A stretch of 64,000 bases of DNA from contig CM051519.1 in the NCBI GenBank assembly GCA_028015205.1, forward strand, positions 86,449,539 through 86,513,538. Direction: 5' to 3'. Position 1 is the stretch's first letter; the number at the start of each line of letters is the position of its first letter. The translations under genes were made by a program, and so were the position numbers. The notes beneath the pieces are model-generated. The model searched no databases and was not told the origin of the DNA. It worked only from the letters and a program-made list of their open reading frames with translations. This document shows, piece by piece, positions 1 through 12,600 of this stretch. Source of the DNA: Mytilisepta virgata (lineage: Eukaryota > Mollusca > Bivalvia > Mytilida > Mytilidae).

Positions 1-333
1 TATCACACAGTAAAAATTTTTTTTATTACACTAATGCACAAGTGAAAAACATGAAAAATTCACAACTTAAAATTGGTCCACAAATCAGGTATGAAGAATG
101 TATTTTGTGAACTTGATGACCTGGGGCTTTTCTCTTAAAATCTGTTGTAGCCAGGATTTTTTAAAAAACTATTTATTGACAGACCCTCAATAAATTTATT
201 AGTCATGGGTAACCACTTCTAGGTTTTTAAGTGGAGTGAGTATTTTAACCAGAAAGCAGGATCTAAGGGGTAAATTAAAATCAAGGAGTAAAATGTTTCT
301 TCAGTGGTATAAGATTAACTTATTAGAATTACA

Positions 334-417
334 GTCACACTGACTGGTGTCATCTTATATAGTCACACTGACTGCTGTCATCTTATATAGTCACACTGAC
401 TGCTGTCATCTTATATA
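334..417. repeat. 28-bp tandem repeat, three copies
   Basis: A 28-base unit beginning GTCACACTGACTG and ending in TATATA occurs exactly three times head to tail. It lies in the intron upstream of the first visible CEP95 exon. The rest of 1-651 shows no exon or repeat that I can support. Confidence 0.8.
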
Positions 418-651
418 AATACTGAATCATTAAAACCTTTACATTTCTTACAAGCCCTACTGTGTTTCTCTAATGGCTTTTTTAATATTTTGGGCAACAC
501 TGATGGTCTTTATTATACCATCACGTTTATGGTATAGTACATCAAAAAATGAACTTTCATGGAGTTATTTTTGAAATATATTTACAAGTAAAAATTAATA
601 TTATAAAAAAATATTTTTGCTCTTTAGCTGTGTAAGCATATTGTTTTGCAG

Positions 652-3600
652 AAGAAGCAGGCGATGATGATCCTGATTTGTTACAGAGAGATGTGATAGA
701 CAGAATTTTAGAGAAAGAATTAAATCGTACATCAGACACCATCACCAGTAGTCCTGAAAGGAAAGAGCCTAAAAAGTCATCAGTGTACTGGGAAGAGGAG
801 TAAGTTTATAATATAGTATTATTGCGTAAGGTTTTCCATATTGGCTTAGGGCTATTCCAGAAAAAAATGTATGGGAGGGTTGGACGGCAGTTGATCTTTT
901 TTTGCATGGGTGATGGGGGAGGAGGAATTAAAATTGTATGGATAGTTGTTCTCCTCCACAACTTAATTAGATGGGTGGTTGTACTTGAAGAGAAGAAAAT
1001 CTAGCAAGACTTTCTTTTTCAGTTGATAGAACCTTCAAACATCGACGGAAAACGTGTTTTATTCGGCGGTTTTGTTTACTTTTTTATTTAATCCTTTGGT
1101 TAACGCCCGAGCGTTTCGAACGGAACTGTATATGTATAGCGGTGCTCCTAAAATGGAGACATATACTGAGTAGTAACTGGTTCCTCGGATTTCTTCTTTA
1201 ACTGTTTTCCCTAAGGTTATATGTTCGGTTACCAGGTTGTTTACCGCATGACAGCAGCATGGCTGCAAAGCGGGATGTTGACGCTGTCTGTTCCTGGCTC
1301 CAATCAATGGACTGGGGAAATTTGCGGCCTTTTTTACAGGTAAAATTTGTTAAAGGAGGTTGTGTTGTGAAAATTTATCAACAACTTGAAAGCCGACTAC
1401 TGGCTCCAGAAAAGCAATGTTCACCATGTTATAAACGAAATAAATGTTTTGCAAAAACAAAAAGTCAGTATGTTTTACCTTGGACATAATATATACTATG
1501 TTGTCGGGTAATTCGGCGCAGCGTTTAATTCAGTGCATTCAAATCATTTTCATGTTAATGCGCCGAATAGGACGATGCGCAGAATTACCCGAAATGACTG
1601 TAATAGTCCCAGGTTTTACTCACAAGCGAAATTAAACAGTTAAATGAATGTATATTGGATAGGAAGTTACGAAGTCCCAATACGGTCAATAAAATAATTT
1701 TAATCATCAAAAAACATTTTTGATACGAGAAGAAGCTGTTATAGGTACATCTTGATTGATTTTTATTTTATTATTGTATATTAAAAACACAGAAATGACC
1801 AAAATAAACAAACATAATCTAACCACAAGAGTCATTTTTTATCAGTATTGTCTGAAATATGCTCCAGAACTTGATAAGCAACAGTGAAATTTTCTGAAGG
1901 TATTATAATTTTTTGTTTGCTAAATTTATAGCAGCTTTGGCATAGTTTGATTGTAATTATTTGCAGCGATATGTATAAATGTGTAAATTACTTTTTATTT
2001 ACACATGTAGTGAAATAAATAGTTACAGTAGTTTTTCAAACTTGAAAGCAGATTCTATTGAACTTTGTAGGAAATAAATGTCAGATATAAATTGCCAGTA
2101 TTATTTGTAAGTAGTAGAACTTGTGAACCTACACATGCTTTTGGTGGATGAATATTTTATCATACTTTATAATACTTAATAACTTATAGCAAACTTGCTG
2201 TGTGAAAGCACAATATAATCAATACTTTTAATGCACATTTCATGCTTCTTATTCATTTCACTTTTTCTGTTATTTTCAACATAAATATATAAACAAATTG
2301 CCTAATGCGATAAAGATATTTGATGCAGTTTACATGTACATGTAATTATCAGAGATGAATTCTACCATAAAATTGTTGGATGTTGATAGAATTTGTATAT
2401 AGTCTTGTGTAATTACTTTAACGGTCATACCCTGCTGAAAATCTATCACATATGTTATTCTTATGCTTCTGTAATCATTCTACTGGCATTAATTTAGAGG
2501 TTAGCATATGCCTTGGCCTTTCCCTGCCAAAAATGAGATTTTTGTTTTTTATCAATAAACATTCAAGCATTCTTATCCTCGATGATGAATGAAAGGCTAT
2601 GGACGGACTAAACCAAAGTCCTGGATCTGTGTCTTCTTTGTATTTCTCAAAGTTTCCTTTGATTATTATTCTTTTTAAAGTGATTATTCATAACAAATTA
2701 TGAAAGGTATTCATACCTATACATATTACACCAAAAGCAGCACTTATAAAAAAAGTACTAAGTAGATAACATAGATACTAATATGCATTCTTGTCAGGTA
2801 AGCGATTCAGTTCTAGTAGAGGTTAGCCTAGCACTGAATAAATGGTTTTAAGACTAACCTCAGACTATTCAAGATAGAATGAAGAGTTATATATTGGTCA
2901 CATAATACCTGAGAGATGGAATCAGATATAAAACTGTCAGAAACTACAGAGAGGATTTGAATGAAACTTGGTAGGAGTGTTGCATGATTGTCATTTACTA
3001 CAATTGTAACACTTTCTGATGACTGCCAGATTTTTAAAATGGCCGCTTTTTCCTCTGATTGCCTGTCAGACACTTTTTATACGACCACAAAATTTTTACG
3101 GATGTATTACATGTATGTTATGGACCTGTTGGTTTTATCGTCTGTAGACATTTGGTTTTTATACCCCTTTGAAGACTGAACATATTATTAATTGTATACC
3201 ATTGTTCATCCATCTGTCGTCAACACTTCAGACAATAACCCAAAACCACTTTCATCAATTTTCATGAAACTTGTTTTATATCTATTGACTTAAGCTCCCT
3301 TTTGATTTTGATAAATTTTTGATTTTACGTTTTTCGGAGTAATGGGACCTTAATAAAAAAGGGAAGATGTTCCAATTTGAACTATTACTCAAATTCGCTT
3401 TAACCTATTCTCATGTAATATTAACACAACATAAGGATTGAAGAAAGAAAGCTCTCTTTCGATTAAAAAAAAAAATTTCACCATGTCGTTTCAGGTTCTG
3501 TGGACTTTAACAATTTGAATTGAGGCAATTTTTAACATATCACACACTATAAACTCCAGTATGCCTGGATTTATTTCTGCAGACTTTATTGGATTGATAA

Positions 3601-6600
3601 AAGGAAGCTCTCTTCTGTATTTTTTTTTAAATATTATGGCTTGTCAAAGAGTTACAGGACTCTAAATGTCTGATTTAAGAAATTTTTTTCGGTGAATATA
3701 ACACACTATTTGATTTAAAGAGAACTCTGATATGTCATTCCAGAGTTAAGGGACTTGGTTTTCGAAAAAATAAAAGGCATTTTTAAATGTCCTGCACTAG
3801 CTCTAGTATTAATGGATCAAATTTTTACAAAACACTCTAGTTAGGAAAGGAAATTTTCTAGAATAATAAGAGTTGTATCAAGCTTGAATGTAGTGTCCAT
3901 ACTTGCCCCAACTGTTTCGGGTTCAACCTCTGCGTGCGTATCCAGCTGCACCCTGCAGACCATTTTATTCAACATGTACTACACTACTGTGCAAACTGCA
4001 CATTTGAAAAAAAATAGGCTCTAAAATATTGTGTCCAATGAGACCAATTGGCAAAATGGCTGCAATGACATCTGATTGGTTGACACATTTTTACTTTTTG
4101 TCGGAAACCAATTGGTCATTTTAAATGAAACTTCATAGAAATGTGCCTTGGGTGGTAAATATTCAACTTGTCATTTGTTATTCACGTAAAGGGGAACTAC
4201 CAAACATTGTTGGAATTAATGATAGTTAGGAGGGGTTTGATGTATAATCACGGTAAGTATTTGTTATACAAGACCATTTTTTTTTATAATTTCAGAAAAA
4301 GAAATAGATGGTAATGCTTTATTGGGCCTAAATGAAGATGAGGTGTTACAGATTTTCCCAAAAATGGGAATATTACAGTTGTTTTCCATTCGTTTGGGGT
4401 GTTTGAGCTTTTGATTTTGCCAGTTGATAAAGGACTTTCCGTTTTGAATTTTCCTTGGAGTTCAGTATTTTTGCTATTTTACTTATTTTTTGTAAGAAGT
4501 AATATGTTGAAAATTAAAGTTTGGTTTAAATGGATTGTTTTGTAAAATGTTTAAAGCCTTCCAGATGAAAAGCAGCAATAAAACACTTTTCTTTTATATA
4601 TCTGGTTTACATGTGTATTATGAACCCATGTACACTAAACCCATGAAATCTCATCCTGAGGTCAGAAGTTAAATAATGTTGCATGATGTGTTAAACAGAT
4701 TTATTCAAATAAGTGGTCTTCTTTTAGATTTCTGTTTTTTGCCTCTCTTTATGATGGATTATATTCAGTTTTATCGTACTTCCCTGCGTATATATCACCC
4801 TGCTCAGCCGCTCTGTAATCTCTGTATTAAGGCTTTGTGACGTATTAGGAGACATTATCCGTGACAGCAGGACTTATTAGCGACGTCACAATATAAAAAA
4901 GCGTAAAAAATGTCTTACAGGGGAGATTAAAATGTGCAGAATTTGTACGATAAACAGATTATCGGGTTTTTTCCGTAAATATATTGTAAAATATCAGCCG
5001 CTTGACCCAATATGAATCTTATAGGCTCGTTCGCTGGGCTCACTCACCAAAAATCTTCATATTGTGGCTTGCGGCTGATATTTTAAGATATCAATGTGCA
5101 GAAAACCCGATAATCTATATGTAGTGTTCCACCTGTAGATGTGCATGTATTATAAAAATATTTCCGCACTGATGCTTCAAAGGATTATTTTAATATTTAA
5201 AAACACACAAGCAGAATTATTTATTAAAGTTAAATATTACTCAAGGATGTGAGATGAAAGTCCACATCACTTATGCCATTAGAAATAAAAAAAAACATAA
5301 ACCGCAGCTTTTCAAAAAATCACATCAGACAACAGCAAATACAGAAAAAGCATCCAGAGGTCACAAAACACTGTTTCAAATGATAATGGCAATATGATAG
5401 TTTTAAGTTTATATATACAAAATTTTTATTTTTTTGACAGTGACTAGTACATGCAGTTGCACACATCTGCAATAAAAGTTATTTTTAATGACAAGAGTAT
5501 CAGGACAAAATATTAGGTGTTTAGCTTTAGAACCTAGTCACGAATCATCTATATCAAATATCTGTCATAATAATCTGATATTTCCAAATGTGCAAAAAAT
5601 TTTTAGAATGCTAAAACTAATATACCTACTGTCTTTAATATAGCCACTTTCAGCTCATATCAAAATGCATATGATTTTTGTTCCTTATTTGTGCATGTTT
5701 TGAAAAAATCTAGCTGATACTTTAAATTATATGGGTAGTGGGGTCAAACTGAAAATTAATTGTATGGGTGATGGTCCCATAATGAAATGTAATTTAGTGG
5801 GTGATGGGTATATAAAAAAAGTGCCTTCCAACCCCCCCATACATTTTTTTCTGGAATAGCCCTTAGTTATTGGTCCGAGGCAAGTCATATTGGACTGATA
5901 TTCTATTGTTAGTCAATAATACAAAATATCAAAAAGACTGGTAGAAATGTCCAATTAATCCTGAGTAAACAAGATCCTGTCTAAAGTTGATCTTGCATCT
6001 TAAGCAAGTATAAATTAAATTTGAGTCAGAGGAATTTTAAAAATTCCATAACCATTACATTAACTCTTCAGACTATTGCTACTTGTATTTCTCCAAAACA
6101 GAAAAATATAATGAAATGAATCACATATTTGACAAGTTAAATTATTCTATATTGCAAGAAAAAGTAGATTACTGTTTGTAGCTGCATAGTATTTGGTAGA
6201 AACTGTTTAAATAAAAAAATTGTAGCAAAATTTTACTTCAGTAGACACAGACATAATTTCTGATTTCAGCCCATTGTAAAGTTTTTTTAAACTTCATTAG
6301 GAGAAAAAAAGTTTTATTCACCTTGATATACATGCATGTATGTTAAACTAAATGTTATTATATTTCTTCTATACAAAGTCTTAATCATTGTTTATTCTTT
6401 ACAGAGTTGATGCAAGTAGAAGAACAGCTAAGCATACTAGTGACACAGATGATCTAATAGCTCTTGGTAATGAGAGTTCTACAGGCCTAAAAGATACAAC
6501 AACAAGTATATCCAGAGGTATCTTTTTATTTTGGTAAATTAGATATGAATTGGCTCAGTCACACTTTGGGTAATTTTGTTTCAGCTTTCCACACTTATGG

Positions 6601-9600
6601 ACTACTTCTGATGTCACATGATTTGTTGAACTATGTATAGCCAGTGCATGTTTATTGATACTATCATGGCAGCCATTATGTGCATATCAGAACGAGAACA
6701 TGTTGATACGATATGAATATGATCCCTGATTTGTACTAGACAGACACGCTGAGCCGGATTTTAAATGTGCTAGCTCAAGGGGATACTGTCCACAGGAAGA
6801 CATTGCACCACTCGGACATATTATACTGACTCCGAGTCGATCAGTCCTTTGTTTGCTCTTACTCCTAGATGCTGCATGCTTGGGGAGAAGCAGCAGATAC
6901 CAATTTTAATGTCTTTGGTTTGACCCGGCCGGGGATTGAATCCGCAACCTTCTGCACTCGAGCAAGCATGCTACCACAAGACTACCGAGGGGGTTGTCAG
7001 GTTTTCCAAAAAGAATAGGACAATTGCTGCTACAGAAGGCAAATTATCTGACCCTACCCAACCATCCTCTGAGACAGTGGCAGTCAAATTTGGTGTTTTT
7101 TCCCACCCTATTTGAATTGTGTTTAATTAATTGTTGAACTGGTTCTCGTCCTGATGCATGAAATATTTGACAGTGGACAAACAAAATCAATCAATTTATT
7201 TAGCAATGACAGTTATAAAAATACAGATGAGTAATTGATATTCGAAATAATATGTACATGTAACTGAACTTAATAAGTACAAATTTAACTTATAGGTCAT
7301 TTTAGTTGATGACCTTTTAATATCAAGTATGAATGGGCTTTCTCAAAACATCTCTCTAGTGATCATGATTTGGGTGGGAATCTGTACATTGCTTTGCCTT
7401 AGTGTGGCTGCAATACTGCTCACACAGAATTAAACACTTATCAAAAATGCATTGATAAAGTCTTCACTATATGGCTTTTAGCAACTGATTGTAACCATGT
7501 TGGAGCTATTATTCCTGATTTTTGTCTAGTCCTGTTGCATCTTTGATGTTTCATCATCTTTACTAAAATGTAAAATTAATCTGCAAGTTTACTGTTATTT
7601 ACAATATTGTTGTATTTTATGCCCCGCCACAAATGTGGCTGGGGCATATAGATTTACCCTTTCTGAACATACGGACATCCCGATCCGGTTAGGTTTTGCG
7701 TTTAGCTCCATTTCTCAGATATTTCACCAATACTGTCCTCTTGTATAGTACAACACAGTTCAGCAACACTTGGGTCGCTATGACCCACATTTCATGCTTC
7801 AGTGACTTTGGTAAAGTTTTGCGTTTAGGTTCATTTCTCAGAAACCTATAGTAATATATCAATGATATTTCACCACTACAGTCCTCTTGTATAGTACAAC
7901 TCAGTTCAGCAACACTTGGGTCGCTATGACCTACATTTTATGCTTGAGTGACTCAAGTTAAGTTTTGCGTTTAGGTTCATTTCTTTGGAACTAAGCATAG
8001 TGTATCAACGAAACTTCATCAGTGGATGTGCCTTGGATAGTACTGAGCATGATGACCTACATTTAAAGGGGGGGGGGGGGCATCCGTGTCTTACAGACAC
8101 AATTTCTAGTTATTTATTGATTTAATGTTTTTACAGGTGATTCAACAAATGAATTATTAAGAGAAGGTGAAAGTATAGAGAGAAGAATGGCCCATAAAGT
8201 TACAACAGTGGTAGGTATCAGGTGCCTCAGATTTCAGCAGCATTATTGAAAATGATGGAATTAAACCTTCATTAAACTAAATTTCTGTTATAAATATTTT
8301 ATTTCATTAGTTTGAAATTTTGTTGTAATTACAAACATTTTTCATTGATTTTTCTTAAACAAGTTACCAATGGACGATAATAAAATAACCTTACTGAAGG
8401 GAGATAATTACTATTGATAAGGAGATAACTGATTAATGTTTCTTATTATTGCATGTCAATTATGTATTCTTTTCTTTTAGGAGGAAGATATAGCAAGACA
8501 CAGGAGAGAATTGGGATTACATAAGAGGGAGGACCATTTACCTGAACCAGCAGTTAACAGATATTGTACGTTTCAGTCATTTATAAAAATAAAATGTGTT
8601 TTATGGTTTGTTATTTTAAAGAATAATTACTGACATCTGTGTCTTGTGAAGTATTTTATGCATTTAGTTAATGTGTCAGGATGGAAGAAGAACAATTTTT
8701 CAGTTTTACATGATACATTGTATCTATATTTTTTGGTGTAGAAAATTAGAAAAACAACAAGTATCATCAAAAAGGAGGCTGATACAAAAAAAAGAACATT
8801 TTTCATAGGATTTCAGAATTTTCCTATAAATCCAAGTAAATAATATTTCAGTAATGATTTTGAAGTTTTGTATCTTCAAGGAATACATTTACTGAACTGA
8901 TTCTACAACTTTATTATGATAAGTATTTTCATATAATAAAATCAATATATTATTGGATATATAAATAAAGTTTTTATGCTCTTAGATCAGACCACTGTGC
9001 CATCAGCCTCTTCTGATCAGAGAGAAGATTCGGTCAGACCAAGGTCAAGGTACTGTATTTATAAGCATTTTAAATATTCAACATATAAAAATAAATACAT
9101 GTACTCAAATGCACATGACGAAAACTTCAGATATTTGTACTCTTGCTTGTTTATAGAAAAGAAGATGTAAGAATTTATAAGCAAATTCATAAATTTAAAG
9201 GCTCATTCATTTTCCTTCCTTGTAATGATGCAGTAAAATATAAAAACTGTACCCTTGAGATTCATCTTTGAATTTTGTTGATGGTTTTGCTCAATTTGCA
9301 AATTTAAATTTCTTTCAGTTAAAAGTATTGTTAAAAGGAAAAGTTCAAATAAATATTTTTTTCACCTCTATAAATCAGTATCAGAAGAAAAAGGAGGAAA
9401 TGAGCATTGCATATGATAGCAAAAAAAATATCCAGGGCATAGGTCTTGAAGCCTTTTTATATCACAAGAACTTGGTTGCATTCATATATAATGTTAAAAT
9501 GCCTTTTCATATCACAGAACTTGGTTGCATTCATATATAATGATAATTACAGAGCTGATACATATAAAACTTTACACTCAATGGTTGAGGAAACAGCTGC

Positions 9601-12600
9601 CTTAGCTAGAGCTGCTGTAGATGCTAGTCCTTCCAGAGCTCGATCAATATTACAGAGCTTAGATAATGACTATAACCAGGCCAAACAGCTAGCTCAGAGG
9701 TTAGTGCAAAATATCTGTCTATTTGTGGGTTATGTAATGATAAGTAGATGCTAGCAAAGAATTTTTGTATAAATTGAATAGAAAATAAGAAAACACATTG
9801 TGACAATACTAATGATGTGTTTTCTTATTTTCTTTATTGACTGTTTTTTTTATATCTATATACATATTATATAAAATGGATGACAGGAAAGGTCAACAAT
9901 AACAAACCAATCAATCAGTCAACACAACAGACAGAACCGCAGACTAAAAAAAACATTACAAAATACAAAGCATAAAAATTACAGAATGACAGAGGAGTCT
10001 GACTTGGGTACAGACACTGAACAGTGGCTGGGTTAAACCTTTTTAATGGGTACCCATACCTCCCCCTTAATTTTCCTAACACTCTGGAGTATAAAACATA
10101 CATGTTTAATAATTCAGTTGTTAATATAATATGTTTTTATCATTCAGTTGCTTTATAGGTGTTTTTACCTGAAAGACATCACTGTAAACTCTCTGTTTTG
10201 TCTGCCTATTTTTTATTTTATTTTTAATATTGACATTTAGCAATATTTTCTTTCGGAAGCAATGGACTGATGCTTTGTAAAATAATAATCAGTCTGTTAC
10301 ACAGTTACTTAATTTCTACCATTTTATACTTATTCCTTCTAATACATTCAGGTAAAGTTTCCATAAATGCTCTTAAATAAACATTATTTACAGTAGCATG
10401 AAAAATTTAATCCAAACAACACTGTTTTCAGAGCTAGGTTAGCCTCTCCAGAAATAGAACCAGTGTCCAGTACAAGGGATCCTTTGTCAGCTGATATTTC
10501 CAAAGGTGTAAGTCCTCGTAAAAAGCCTAGAAGTCCAGTCAGAGTAGAAGAGCAAGAAACATTGTCAGATATTGAGGTAAATGAAATAAACATACTTTTT
10601 GTACCTTCGTCTATATGTAAAATTATCTCCCTTCTCATACAGAGTACATTATAAGGGGAGGTAAACCAAAAGTTCAAGTTTCATTATTTTGTTGAAATAC
10701 ACAAGAAATATATGAATGACTTATTTCAGATTAAAGTGCATGTTTGTTCGTAAGAATTAAAGAATTATAAGGTAAAGGAGGATCTCGTCTGGCATGCAGA
10801 TATCACATGTATTGTAGAGATATTTTTAATAGAAAAGGTCATATATTGATAGTATAATAATATGGTTTAAGTTGGTCAGATTTACTCAAATATTTACTTA
10901 TCCTCTTACAGTCTCCAGGCAGAGGAAAGAGAAAGGTGTCTTTCTTAGTTGATAGATCAGATTCTAGTCCTAGCTTTACTCTTCCTAGCTCAAGGTTAGT
11001 TATTTTCTTTCTTATAAAATGAAATAACTTGATAAAGCTTGTGGTTTCTTTGGAAAATTACAATACCTATGCCTTTTTGTTTGGTGAAAATTTGCTAGTA
11101 CCTTTCATTAGGTTGCACTCCACAAATTAATAGTACCATTTTCTATGTGAAGTGAGCTAACAAATGTCATGGTCTTGTGCCATCTTCAGAGTAAATAATA
11201 CCCATATACATATATATATATTCTGAAAGGCCATTATGTTAGCATTGTTTCAATCATGATAAAATAAATAAAAAATATCCATGGAAACCTAGTTGGCATA
11301 GCAACATTTCAAAAATTGTCATAAAAAAAGCTTTAAAAATGTTAAATTTCACTCCACTTCGGCTTAAAATTGAGGTCTGATGCAGCGTTTCAATCCAGTT
11401 GAGACTTAATTTTTCAGATTCTGCATAAAATTCCATTACATATGTGGGAAAAAAAAGGTTTACTTTTCCGGCTCTTTTTTTCGCAATTTAACTTACCAGT
11501 GCAGGTGCCGATTATCACTGTCAAAGTTTTACACACCACATGTCAATTCACAAGTCCCAGTTTATGACCTCCCATTACTTGTCAGAAGCAAAATCAGTTA
11601 ATGTTTTCGTATTTTTTTAAACTAAAATCTATCCTCTTTCAGTCAATATTACAATTTTGAGGTTAAGACATTTATTATTTATCTATCATGTAGTCAAACT
11701 TTACCAACTCTAATAATTAATCAAATTCTGGGGGTGCATTTCTCCGAAACTAAGATAATTAGTGAAGTGTAACCTTAAAGAGTACTTTTATATAACTTTT
11801 TTTTTCAAAGAATGGCCAATTTTATTATTCTTCAGGTCTTTACGAATTCAAAACTGTCTCATTTATCAAAATATGACTTATAATAAGTAAATAATACCTA
11901 TTTCAAATATTCATAGTGACTCGGTAAATGGGAAGTAATTCACTAAAATTTACAAGAAATTCAAAATGCAAAAATTCTTGTTCTATGGTGACTATTTTGA
12001 GCATTTCATCACTTGAAAAGACTTTTTACAGAAATAATTTGTTCGATTCAGCTTTTGAATGCACAATCCACCAGCTTTTTACATATATTTAGCTTTTCAC
12101 TAAATGACATGAAAGGAGATAGCACCCCCCCCCCCTTTTTTTTTTCATTGTAACCATATTAATGGTATTAGAAATCTTTGGATAAAATTTGCAAACCTAT
12201 GAATTGTAAGATAATCAAATCAAGATATTTTTCAATATAAATACATGTCTCCTTGCATATAAAATGGGTGGTGGAAAGTTTTTTTTCTCACAATACTGCA
12301 TATAAACTATAGTCCTGCCCTTATGTTGTATCATTGTGGATTGTTAAAAATACATAATGTGGTTGCTAAGGACATATGAGAACAATTACATGACAAAAGA
12401 TAGCCTTTATATTTAAATTTTCAACAGTCAAAAATAAAATCATTAAATAAATGAACAATTTAAAGTATTTCATGGGTATATATTGCCCTCTAGGTTGCTA
12501 CTGATAGCCTTAAAGGTTGCACTCCACAAATTAATAGTACCATTTTCTATGTGAAGTGAGCTAACAAATGTCATGGTCTTGTGCCATTTTCAGAGTAAAT

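Noticed and set aside
1059..1307. Minus-strand 82-codon frame over the SAM exon
   Set aside because: It is antisense to the SAM coding exon and has no family motif or splice partners.
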